The notes under the pieces: model-generated
What the model was told of the DNA's origin: nothing
Seen by the model: only the letters and a program-made list of their open reading frames with translations
Databases searched by the model: none
Shown: one piece after another, positions 57,094 through 64,000 of the stretch
Numbering within the stretch: position 1 is the stretch's first letter
Layout: each line of letters opens with the position of its first letter
Origin: Roseibacillus persicicus
GTDB taxonomy: Bacteria; Verrucomicrobiota; Verrucomicrobiia; Verrucomicrobiales; Akkermansiaceae
Length of the DNA stretch: 64,000 bases
Direction of reading: 5' to 3'
NCBI RefSeq assembly: GCF_014651675.1
Contig: NZ_BMXI01000002.1
Coordinates: 215,695-279,694 of the forward strand
Position numbers and translations under genes: made by a program

Positions 57094-59049
57094 CTAAGCT
57101 ACGAACTGATGATGAAGAATGTGGAGACAGAGGAGGTGATTGAGGAGGGCGTCTTTTCTCACGAGAGAAGTGGGATCAGTGTCGGCTCGGTAGTCGTTGA
57201 GGAACTGGGTGACGCGCTCCGGTGAGAGTAATCCCGCGTCGCGCACGGTGTCTTCATTGAGGAAGGAGGAGATGAGTTCGCCGACCTTCGCCTTTTTAGC
57301 TTCATCGGTGTGTGCGGGCGGAGCCATGAAGGCGAATTTTTCGCGTTTGTAAAGGACCTCCGGAAGCACGCCTTTGACCGCTTCCCGCAGTATGTGTTTC
57401 TCGGTATTGCCCTTGATGCGCAGGCTGGGTGGGACGTGCACGGCCGCTTCCGCAAGATGATGATCGAGGAAGGGTGGGCGGGATTCCATGGAGTTGGCCA
57501 TGTCGACGCGGTCGCCGCCCCAGTTGAGAATCTGGCCTTCCAGCTGGCATTTGGACCAGGTGTATTGAGCAATATCGAGAGGGTGGCGGCCTTCTAACAT
57601 GGAGCCGTCGATGCGGTCCGCGATGGCCGCGATGGGGTCGTAGTCGCGAAGCTCGTGCGCGACGTCGTCATGGAGCAGAGGGCGGGCGAGGTCGAGAGTG
57701 TCCATCCACGGCTGCAGCCAGGAGGGGGTGAATCCACACAGCGACATCCACGCGGGATGAATGCGCTCGTTCTCGGAAAGGATGGCCCCTTTGAAAAGCG
57801 AGTTCGTCTTTTCCAAGGCTTGCTGATACTCCGCGCGCACGCTGGCGGGTTCGTGGCTGATGCCGTGCAAGAACATGTCGCGCTTGAGCGCCGGATAGCC
57901 CGCGAAGAGTTCATCCGCGCCTTCGCCGGTGACCACGCAACGATAGCCGGATTCCTGCACCTTTTTCGACATCAGGTTTTTCGCCACTCCGAGGGTGTTG
58001 TAAAATGTCCGTTCGGCGTGCCAGACGGTGTCGATGAAGTTCTGCCCGTAAAGGTCTTCGGCCTTCAGGTTGATCACGTTCTGCTCCGCGCCCATGGACT
58101 CGGCCATCTCTTGGGCGATGGGGGCTTCGTCGTATTGATCGTCGTCGAAGGAGATGGTGTAGGCCTTCACCGGACTCTGCATCGCGCCGCTGGCAAGACC
58201 GAGAATGCAGCAGGAGTCGATGCCGCCCGAAAGGTAGCAGCCCACCGGAACGTCGGCTTCCAGACGAATCACGATAGCATCGATGAGTTCCTCGCGAATC
58301 CGTTCGACCTGATCTTGCTCGTTCACCTCCTTGGGGCGCTCTTCCTCGGTTGGAAAGTCGAAGTCCCAGTAGCGCTCTTCGGTGATGTCGAGACTGCCGT
58401 TGCGCTTGCGGATGCGGAGAAAATGTCCGGGCGAAAGAGAGTGCACCCCGGTGAAGGCGCTCATGCCGGGGACGATGGTTTGCATTAGCTGATGCAGGGC
58501 CGCTTTGGGATCGAGGCGAGCTTCCACTTCAGGGTGGGCGAGCACCGCTTTGGCCTCTGAACCCCAGACGAGGGTGTCCTTGTTACTAGAGACGTAGTAG
58601 AAAAGTGGGCGCACCCCGAAACGGTCGCGCGCGAGGAGGAGTTCGTCCCTTTCCTGATCATAAAGAACGATGGCGAACTCTCCGCGCAGCTCTTGCAGGA
58701 AATCGATGCCGAACTTGCGATAGAGGCCGAGGGCAATTTCGGAATCGGACTTGGTTAGGAAACGCTGGCTCTCCGCCATGAGGTTGGAGCGGTGGCGCTT
58801 GAAGTTATAGAACTCCCCATTGACGGTGAGGTAGTGGCTTTTGTCGGGAGTCGCGAGGGGTTGGGCTCCGTGTTCGAAATCGTTGATGATGAGCCGCGAA
58901 TGCCCGAGCGCCAATCCCCGCTCGCGGTCGAGGTGGGCATTGAAGCTGTCAGGCCCACGGTGCTTGATGCTTTCCAGTTGGGCGTCGACAATTTCGGAGG
59001 TGTTGTCGGGAAGGGGTTTGGTCGAGAAGAAGCCGGCGATTCCGCACAT
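57094..59049 (-). CDS. asnB: asparagine synthase (glutamine-hydrolysing)
   Basis: This is a 651-residue enzyme converting aspartate, ATP and glutamine to asparagine. The start at 59049 gives MCGIAGFF with the amidotransferase nucleophile Cys2, as required; the frame to 59127 would bury it. The glutaminase half has HRGPDSFNAH and NGEFYNFKRHR; the synthase half has the PP-loop SGGIDSCCILG and GEGADELFAGYP. It could also be an AsnO-like relative used for surface-polymer amidation. It is on the same strand as the transcarbamylase gene, 113 nt downstream of it. Confidence 0.92.
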   Translation of the reverse strand: MCGIAGFFSTKPLPDNTSEIVDAQLESIKHRGPDSFNAHLDRERGLALGHSRLIINDFEHGAQPLATPDKSHYLTVNGEFYNFKRHRSNLMAESQRFLTKSDSEIALGLYRKFGIDFLQELRGEFAIVLYDQERDELLLARDRFGVRPLFYYVSSNKDTLVWGSEAKAVLAHPEVEARLDPKAALHQLMQTIVPGMSAFTGVHSLSPGHFLRIRKRNGSLDITEERYWDFDFPTEEERPKEVNEQDQVERIREELIDAIVIRLEADVPVGCYLSGGIDSCCILGLASGAMQSPVKAYTISFDDDQYDEAPIAQEMAESMGAEQNVINLKAEDLYGQNFIDTVWHAERTFYNTLGVAKNLMSKKVQESGYRCVVTGEGADELFAGYPALKRDMFLHGISHEPASVRAEYQQALEKTNSLFKGAILSENERIHPAWMSLCGFTPSWLQPWMDTLDLARPLLHDDVAHELRDYDPIAAIADRIDGSMLEGRHPLDIAQYTWSKCQLEGQILNWGGDRVDMANSMESRPPFLDHHLAEAAVHVPPSLRIKGNTEKHILREAVKGVLPEVLYKREKFAFMAPPAHTDEAKKAKVGELISSFLNEDTVRDAGLLSPERVTQFLNDYRADTDPTSLVRKDALLNHLLCLHILHHQFVA

Positions 59050-59162
59050 GAGTTTGTTAGGGTTGGGGTGGTAGGTCTTGGGTCGGTTGGGAGAAGGAAG
59101 GGAAAAGAACGTGATCCCACCGCGCATCGTCGCGATGGTTCGAGCTCTCTGAGAAGTCAGAA

Positions 59163-60275
59163 TTAGTCTTGGTCTGCCAGTTTGCCGGCATGCTCCAGGT
59201 CGGGGAGGCTGTCGAGGCGGCCGAGGGTGGCGACCAGAAGGGCCTGTCGAATGAAGACCGCGCCATGGGCCTGCGAGAAGTAGAGGTTATGCGGGGTCTT
59301 ATCGAGTGAGGTATCGAGCTCGTTGAGGCGGGCGAGAGGGTGAAGGATGACCGCGTTGGGCTTGAGCGGACTGTTGGAATCCAGCTTGTAGCGCGCATCC
59401 AAGGACTTGTAGGAGTCGCCGAGGAAGGCGATGGAGTTCATGTAGATTACGTCCAGATCCGCGATCGTTTCCTGAATGTCGTTGGTGACCTCATAGGCAA
59501 TGTCCGCTTCGGTCAGGTGACTGATGACGTCTTCGCCAAAGGGGTCGGCCATCTCGGAGATGACGGTGACCTTGGCGATGTGATCTTTGAAAAGGAGGGA
59601 GAGCAGTAGGAAAGACTTCACCGCGCGCATGGAACCCGGGGTGCCGAGAATGCCCAAGTGGAGTTTGGGTTCGTCGGGTAGTTTGGGGGCGGCCAGTTCG
59701 GGTTTCCACTTCAGGAGGGCGAACCAATCGGCGAGAGCCTGGGTGGGATGTTCCCCCGAGCCGTTGCCGGCATTGACGAGAGGGATGCGCATGTTGTCGA
59801 GGATTTGCTCGGGCGCGGTGGTCTCGGTGTGACGCATCACGACCAGGTCGGCGTAGGCGTTGAACATCTCGCCAATGTCGCCGAGTGATTCTCCTTTGGC
59901 CTGTCCGGTGGTGGTACCGTCGGCGATGGAAATCACTTTGCCACCCAGACGATGAACCGCACTTTCGAAAGAGATGCGGGTGCGGGTCGAGGGCTCGAAG
60001 AATGCGGTGACGACGATCTTTCCGTCGAGGGGGTGGTAGGGCCAGATTTCGATTTTTTCGAGAACGGCCGCCAGTTTGCAGAGTTCCGCTACCTGGTCGA
60101 AGGTGAACTGGGTGGCGCTCAGAATATTCTGGCCCGCCAGTTCTCCGAGGACCGCTAGGTTCACGGGATTGTTATTGAACAGGCCGGAGGGCTCGGGCCG
60201 GGTGGCCTCCGAGTCGAGGGGTGGGGACAGGAAGGGCGTCTGCTTGTTTTCGGCAATAGGCTGGGAGTCGTTCAT
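59163..60275 (-). CDS. aspartate/ornithine transcarbamylase family protein, atypical amino-acid site
   Basis: This is a 370-residue transcarbamylase with an unusual 50-residue N-terminal extension. The carbamoyl-phosphate site is complete (FFEPSTRTRISFE, HPTQALAD, and a lysine in GQAKGESL), and Arg in VVMRHTETT and in GSMRAVKS align with E. coli ATCase R105 and R167. The 230s loop, normally RxQxER and binding aspartate, is replaced by YMNSIAFLGDSYKSL, which looks more like the SMG loop of OTCases. HPLPR is HPLAR. So the second substrate may not be aspartate. It is the last gene of the FN3-TM/SSS symporter/peptide operon (3-nt gap). Ordinary PyrB remains possible if no other copy exists. Confidence 0.8.
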   Translation of the reverse strand: MNDSQPIAENKQTPFLSPPLDSEATRPEPSGLFNNNPVNLAVLGELAGQNILSATQFTFDQVAELCKLAAVLEKIEIWPYHPLDGKIVVTAFFEPSTRTRISFESAVHRLGGKVISIADGTTTGQAKGESLGDIGEMFNAYADLVVMRHTETTAPEQILDNMRIPLVNAGNGSGEHPTQALADWFALLKWKPELAAPKLPDEPKLHLGILGTPGSMRAVKSFLLLSLLFKDHIAKVTVISEMADPFGEDVISHLTEADIAYEVTNDIQETIADLDVIYMNSIAFLGDSYKSLDARYKLDSNSPLKPNAVILHPLARLNELDTSLDKTPHNLYFSQAHGAVFIRQALLVATLGRLDSLPDLEHAGKLADQD

Positions 60276-60278
60276 GGC

Positions 60279-60398
60279 TTACCAGAGGTTCTTGTTTTTA
60301 AAGTCGCGAAAGAAGAGGGCCGCTAAGACGACAAAGGCCAAGCCGGTCCAGAGGAGTGAGCCGTAGATGATGAGCTGCAGGGCGGTGGGGGAGAACAT
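60279..60398 (-). CDS. 39-aa single-TM peptide, possible symporter small subunit
   Basis: This is a short reading frame from ATG 60398 to TAA 60279: MFSPTALQLI, then one membrane helix (YGSLLWTGLAFVVLAALFF) and a basic end RDFKNKNLW. It is packed between the symporter (15 nt before) and the transcarbamylase (3 nt after), so it is almost certainly translated from the same transcript. Small one-helix subunits are known for some Na+ symporters (MetS with MetP), which makes an accessory-subunit role likely by analogy. The sequence match to any family is not known. Confidence 0.6.
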   Translation of the reverse strand: MFSPTALQLIIYGSLLWTGLAFVVLAALFFRDFKNKNLW

Positions 60399-60413
60399 GG
60401 AGCGGCGGAGGTC

Positions 60414-61847
60414 TTAGGCTTTTTGAGGAGAGGGGGAGGCGTGTTGAGAACCTCGCGCGGCGAGCTTGGCAGTCAAACAGAAGAGCATGGAAATGGCTGC
60501 TGAAATGAGAGAGGCGGTATACCATCCGAGGGTGAAGTAGGCGATGAGCCCCAAGGTCGCGGCTGCCACGATGCCTGCCAGAACGAGTCCGCGGCGATAG
60601 CTTTTCCAATAAATGCCCGCGATGACCGGCCAGATGAGAGCTGCCACGAGTGGCCCTGAAGCGTAGAGAACTTCGTAAAGAGGCCAGCGTGGAACCGACA
60701 GTCCCCACGCCAGAAAGCCGGTGCCCATGATGACGATGGCGGCGGCGCGGCGGAATTTGGATTCGGGCAGATCGCCTTTACCCAGATGTTTGGGCACGTC
60801 CTTGAGGATGAGGTCCGAGGTGGCCGCGAGGAGGGAGTCGATGGACGAGGCGATGGAGCAAAATAGCACCACCAGAATGAGAATGCCCGCAGCAGGACCG
60901 AATCCGGCCTCGGCGAGAACATGCTGCGCCACGGCGGGGCCGACCTGATTGGTGTTGGTGACATTGAGCCCGAGCGGTCCGGCGGAGAGCGCAATGAAAC
61001 CGGCCGCGATGGGGATGGGGAACCAGCAGAGTCCGGCCAGAATGAAAGCCTTGGGAGCAACGCCCTTTCGCATCGCAAAGGTGCGCGACCACCAGACGTT
61101 GTTGTGAAAGACTTCCCCGAAGCCGAACAACATGATGTTGAAAAAAGACAACAGCGCCACCGGCATGTAGGTCTGCAACAGCATCGGCTGGCGTTGCGCC
61201 AGTTGGGCGTGGGTGTCGTCGAGGTCGAGATTGGTCAGCACCAGCGCCCCAATCACCACGATGCCGAGGAGGATAATGAGGCTTTGGATAAAGTCCGTTC
61301 CCACCACCGCATAAAGTCCGCCGAAGAGGGTGTAGAGAACACAAACTAGCAGAATGATGGACATTCCCGTGAGGTAGGGGATGCCGGTCAATACGTTGAG
61401 CAGCTCGCCCCCTGCCACCGCCATGGTGACCAGCCAAGAAAGGGAATAGGTCAGGGTGATGATGAGGAAAAGGAGCCAACCTGCTTTGCCATACTTCAGG
61501 TGGAAAAAGTCGCCGGCCGTGGTGCCCTTGGGCAATAGCTTGCGGATTCGCATCGCCATCGGGGCGAAGAGAAAGAGTCCGAATGACGCGGTGGCGTAGG
61601 CCAGCACTCCCCATAAGCCCTTGGTGTAGGCGAATTGCGGGGCCAGCATGATGGTGTTGGAGGTGACCCAAGTCGCCATCACGGTCGCGGAGCCGAGCGC
61701 GAGTCCGATGTTGCGCCCGGCCAAAGTGAAGCCTTCCGAGTCCTTGGCCTTTCGCCCCCAATGAATCCCAAGAGCGACCCACAGTAAGCTGAGCAAAATG
61801 ACAACGGTCCACCCGGTAGCGGGGGAGATGGAGGCGGCGAAAAGCAT
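60414..61847 (-). CDS. sodium:solute symporter (SSS family, urea/ureide-transporter-like)
   Basis: This is a 477-residue membrane protein with about 13 helices of the SSS/LeuT-like fold. Family features are WVALGIHWGRKAKDSEGFTLAGRNIG near the N-terminus, GGLYAVVGTDFIQSLIILLG in the middle and CSIASSIDSLLAATSDLI in the Na+ site region. Overall it most resembles DUR3-like and related SSS carriers for urea and nitrogenous solutes, but the substrate cannot be decided. Its ATG follows the stop of the FN3-TM gene with zero spacing, and a 39-aa TM peptide follows, so it is the core of a transport operon. Confidence 0.9.
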   Translation of the reverse strand: MLFAASISPATGWTVVILLSLLWVALGIHWGRKAKDSEGFTLAGRNIGLALGSATVMATWVTSNTIMLAPQFAYTKGLWGVLAYATASFGLFLFAPMAMRIRKLLPKGTTAGDFFHLKYGKAGWLLFLIITLTYSLSWLVTMAVAGGELLNVLTGIPYLTGMSIILLVCVLYTLFGGLYAVVGTDFIQSLIILLGIVVIGALVLTNLDLDDTHAQLAQRQPMLLQTYMPVALLSFFNIMLFGFGEVFHNNVWWSRTFAMRKGVAPKAFILAGLCWFPIPIAAGFIALSAGPLGLNVTNTNQVGPAVAQHVLAEAGFGPAAGILILVVLFCSIASSIDSLLAATSDLILKDVPKHLGKGDLPESKFRRAAAIVIMGTGFLAWGLSVPRWPLYEVLYASGPLVAALIWPVIAGIYWKSYRRGLVLAGIVAAATLGLIAYFTLGWYTASLISAAISMLFCLTAKLAARGSQHASPSPQKA

Positions 61848-62312
61848 TTAGGAAGTCTCTTCAGGTTCGGAGCGGGAGGTGAGGTGGCCGTGCACGATGG
61901 CGGCCCCAGTGGCAAGCACGACCAGGCCGCCGAGAAGGAGCAAAAGGTTCACTTTCTCGCGGGCCATGTAGTGGCTGGTGACTTGAGCTGGCGCGGACCA
62001 ATCGGAGGCCCCCGCCGCTTGCACGCGGAAGCGGTGATCGCCCTCCGCCATGCCAGTGATGACCGTGGAGCGATCTGTTCCGGTGGAAAAAGTAAAGGAC
62101 TCGCCCGAGGGGGGAAGGTGTTCGATGAGGTAGGTCGTGTCTCCTTCTTCGTTGCTGTTAGATTTTGACCAGCTCAGCGAAACGGTGCCGTCAGTGGTTT
62201 CGGAAGGTGGCTCGAGAAAGCTAGTAGGGTTCCCATGGGCCCCGTCCGCGAAGCAGACGATGGCGAGTAATGTGAGGATGACTTTGGGTCGGTAGATAGC
62301 TCGTGGTGACGT
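61848..62312 (-). CDS. FN3-like protein with C-terminal TM helix, no standard start codon
   Basis: This frame encodes about 154 residues. A signal-like helix (VILTLLAIVCFADGAHG) is followed by a fibronectin-III-like domain (SLSWSKSN, TTYLIEHLPPSG, DHRFRVQAAGASDW) and a C-terminal membrane helix (LLLLLGGLVVLATGAAIV). No ATG, GTG or TTG lies between the upstream stop and the signal; ACG 62312, with AGGA upstream, is the best candidate, and the internal ATG 62051 would remove the signal and most of the FN3 domain. A sequence error or a rare start is possible. It ends directly at the symporter start, so it probably is a partner of that carrier. Confidence 0.55.
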   Translation of the reverse strand, partial: TSPRAIYRPKVILTLLAIVCFADGAHGNPTSFLEPPSETTDGTVSLSWSKSNSNEEGDTTYLIEHLPPSGESFTFSTGTDRSTVITGMAEGDHRFRVQAAGASDWSAPAQVTSHYMAREKVNLLLLLGGLVVLATGAAIVHGHLTSRSEPEETS

Positions 62313-62448
62313 CTAAGATTCTGTCCTAACGGAAGAACGCAATGGTCTCGGGCGGAAAGAGCCAAACAAATGTCAGGGCAGGTGCAAGGGATTTTTTCTG
62401 ACGATTCGTTGCCAAGCGCTTCGATTCGTGCGAGGGCTTTGTATAGAG

Positions 62449-63729
62449 ATGGTTGAAACTAAAGAGAGAGCAGAGGTCTCTTTGCCTCGTTTGCAGCGAC
62501 GGTTTAAAGAGTTGAGTGACATCGGGTTGGACCCGGAAGTGGGAGGGCTTTACCGCATGGCTTTCACCCAGGAAGACATGGAGGCGCGCAGTTGGCTGGA
62601 GAAGGAAATGGAGGATGCTGGACTGGTGGTTGCTCGCGATGGCGCCGGAAATGTCAGTGGGGTGTTGGAAGGGCGGGAGCCGGATTTGCCACGTATCTTG
62701 ATTGGTTCTCACCTCGATACCGTACCCTGTGCGGGCACTTTGGATGGCTCTCTCGGGGTGCTTTCCGCCTTGGAATGTTTGCACGCGATGAACGAGGCGG
62801 GTTTCAAGCCGAAGCACTCGCTGGAGGTCATTTCTTTTTCCGATGAAGAGGGTCGTTTCGGTGGCATGTTTGGTTCCCAGGCCGTTACTGGTAAACTCAC
62901 GCCCGAGACGCTGCACAATGCAAAGGACTTAAACGGAGTGAAGCTCGCCGACGTTCTCGAGCGTCGGGGGATGGATCCTTGGAAAGCGCTGGAGGCGGTG
63001 CGGGATCCGAAGAGTTTGGAGTGTTATTTGGAGCTGCATATTGAGCAGGGACCGGTCTTGGATGTCGCTCGCGAGCAGGTGGGATTGGTGGAGGATATTA
63101 CCGGTCTATTCAAGTGGTCGGTGACGCTGCGCGGAGAAGCGAATCATGCTGGCACCACCCCGATGGACATGCGGCAGGATGCCTTTTTCGGAATGGCGGA
63201 GTTTGCCTATCAAATTGATCGCGTGCTGGAGGAAAACGGGAGCGAGCGTTCGCGGGCCACGGTGGGGAAGGCCGAACTGCTGCCCGGTTCGGCGAACACG
63301 GTCCCGGGCGAGGCGAACTTCTCACTCGATGTGCGCGACACCGATCCGGAGATTTTGCGGCAGCTCTCTGATCAGTTCCGGCGCGCGCTTTCCGCCATTG
63401 CGCGGCGACGCAATCTGATGTTCGAGTTCACGGTGGAGAGCGAGATCGAACCCGTGGCGTGTTCGCGTCCGATGCTGGATGTCTTGGAAGAAAAAGCCAA
63501 GGACTTGGGCCTCGCCTATCGCCGTATGCCCTCGGGGGCCGCGCATGATGCCCAGATGATGGCGACCATCACGCCGACCGTGATGCTCTTTGTCCCCTCG
63601 CGGGGCGGAAAGAGTCATTCGCCGCAGGAGTGGACCTCGTGGGATGACATTTTTGCAGGGACCAACCTTCTGATGGAGACCCTGTTAGAGTTGTCCGAGA
63701 CCGGAGTCACCGATAGCCAGGAAGCCTGA
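62449..63729 (+). CDS. M20-family N-carbamoyl-amino-acid/allantoate amidohydrolase
   Basis: This is a 426-residue zinc enzyme from ATG 62449 (a GTG at 62428 is an alternative). Metal-binding motifs are IGSHLDTVPCAGTLDGSLG, SFSDEEGRFGG and ELHIEQGPVLD; the dimerisation domain follows (GEANHAGTTPM), and SGAAHDAQMMA near the end carries further ligands. The family includes hydantoinase/carbamoylase, beta-ureidopropionase and allantoate amidohydrolase: all release ammonia and CO2 from ureido groups. It is divergent from the transport operon and followed 2 nt later by an isochorismatase-fold hydrolase, supporting a ureide-degradation role. Confidence 0.92.
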   Translation: MVETKERAEVSLPRLQRRFKELSDIGLDPEVGGLYRMAFTQEDMEARSWLEKEMEDAGLVVARDGAGNVSGVLEGREPDLPRILIGSHLDTVPCAGTLDGSLGVLSALECLHAMNEAGFKPKHSLEVISFSDEEGRFGGMFGSQAVTGKLTPETLHNAKDLNGVKLADVLERRGMDPWKALEAVRDPKSLECYLELHIEQGPVLDVAREQVGLVEDITGLFKWSVTLRGEANHAGTTPMDMRQDAFFGMAEFAYQIDRVLEENGSERSRATVGKAELLPGSANTVPGEANFSLDVRDTDPEILRQLSDQFRRALSAIARRRNLMFEFTVESEIEPVACSRPMLDVLEEKAKDLGLAYRRMPSGAAHDAQMMATITPTVMLFVPSRGGKSHSPQEWTSWDDIFAGTNLLMETLLELSETGVTDSQEA

Positions 63730-63731
63730 TT

Positions 63732-64000
63732 ATGCTCAATTTAAAAATGGGAAAAGGGGAGCAGCGGGCGGATTACATTGAGGCCTTCCTCTGTCACCCC
63801 GAGCGCACGCGGGCTCTGCGCGAGCGCAAGGCGGCGCTGGTCTGCATCGATGTGCAATATCTCGATGCCGCCCCGGGTTATGGGCTCTTCACTGACCCCG
63901 AGGCTTCGGGAGTTTCCAAGCAGGGCAGGGACTATTACTTCTCCCGGCTGGAGGATTTGGTGATGCCAAATATGCGGAGGCTGCAGGAACAGTTTCGTGA
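63732..64000 (+). CDS. isochorismatase-family cysteine hydrolase, N-terminal part
   Basis: This is the first 89 codons of an isochorismatase-like hydrolase, starting at ATG 63732 and cut by the window edge. ALVCIDVQYLDAAPGYGLF holds the catalytic aspartate (first of the Asp-Lys-Cys triad) at the usual position; the Lys and Cys lie outside. Members include ureidoacrylate, N-carbamoylsarcosine and biuret hydrolases. It follows the M20 amidohydrolase by 2 nt, so the two form an operon for carbamoyl compounds. Confidence 0.82.
   Translation, partial: MLNLKMGKGEQRADYIEAFLCHPERTRALRERKAALVCIDVQYLDAAPGYGLFTDPEASGVSKQGRDYYFSRLEDLVMPNMRRLQEQFR

Overview
This window looks like part of the chromosome of a verrucomicrobial bacterium in the PVC superphylum. 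It is GC-rich, at roughly 58% by eye. Supporting signs are a PSCyt1/DUF1549/DUF1553 protein next to a DUF1501 protein, a DUF1080 protein, a ThuA/beta-propeller protein behind a cytochrome c, a Verru_Chthon cassette A pseudopilin-like protein, a PEP-CTERM protein, and giant secreted proteins ending in the DPDGDGL-type C-terminal domain common in this phylum. I saw no rRNA, tRNA, CRISPR array, insertion sequence or prophage.

Layout. 1-11.9 kb: cysteine desulfurase (cut by the edge), an outer-membrane barrel protein, the DUF1549/DUF1553 + DUF1501 pair, a secreted GH2 beta-galactosidase, a Tat-exported alkaline phosphatase and two small unknown genes. 12.0-18.3 kb: a minus-strand metal-uptake operon laid out like chlamydial ytgABCD (binding lipoprotein, outer-membrane barrel, ATPase, permease fused to a DtxR-type repressor, second permease), then fabV. 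A perfect inverted repeat resembling a DtxR-family operator lies 8 nt before its first start codon. 18.4-24.7 kb: an AP2-like DNA-binding protein, a cytochrome c gene overlapping a beta-propeller/ThuA gene, and two exported hydrolases. 24.7-37.9 kb: a 1547-aa subtilase, a small tyrosine phosphatase, an Lhr-like helicase and a 1564-aa parallel beta-helix protein built from seven ~455-bp repeats. 38.3-50.1 kb: DUF1080, O-antigen ligase plus small-molecule kinase, dienelactone hydrolase, an RtcR regulator without rtcBA, a PEP-CTERM protein, an ATP-grasp enzyme with a damaged 5' end, and the Verru_Chthon A pair.

50.4-51.0 kb holds what I think is the most striking item: a peroxiredoxin lipoprotein with an in-frame TGA exactly where the peroxidatic cysteine should be, followed 15 nt later by a perfect 6-bp stem. 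This is best read as a selenoprotein with a bacterial SECIS element. 51.1-57.1 kb: a tightly overlapping operon of small protein, nucleotidyltransferase-fold protein, SWIM-SNF2 helicase and esterase, then a membrane-anchored protein with secretin-N-like domains. 57.1-64 kb: asparagine synthase, then an operon of an FN3-TM protein, an SSS symporter, a 39-aa membrane peptide and a transcarbamylase that lacks the aspartate-binding Arg-x-Gln motif. Divergent from it are an N-carbamoyl amidohydrolase and an isochorismatase-fold hydrolase. I read this last group as a possible module for ureido or carbamoyl compounds.

One signal runs across genes: the 7-mer YTGTTAG (reverse CTAACAR) occurs about 38 times by eye, biased about 30:8 to the plus strand. 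It appears in several reading frames and often uses rare codons, which suggests selection on the DNA word itself.
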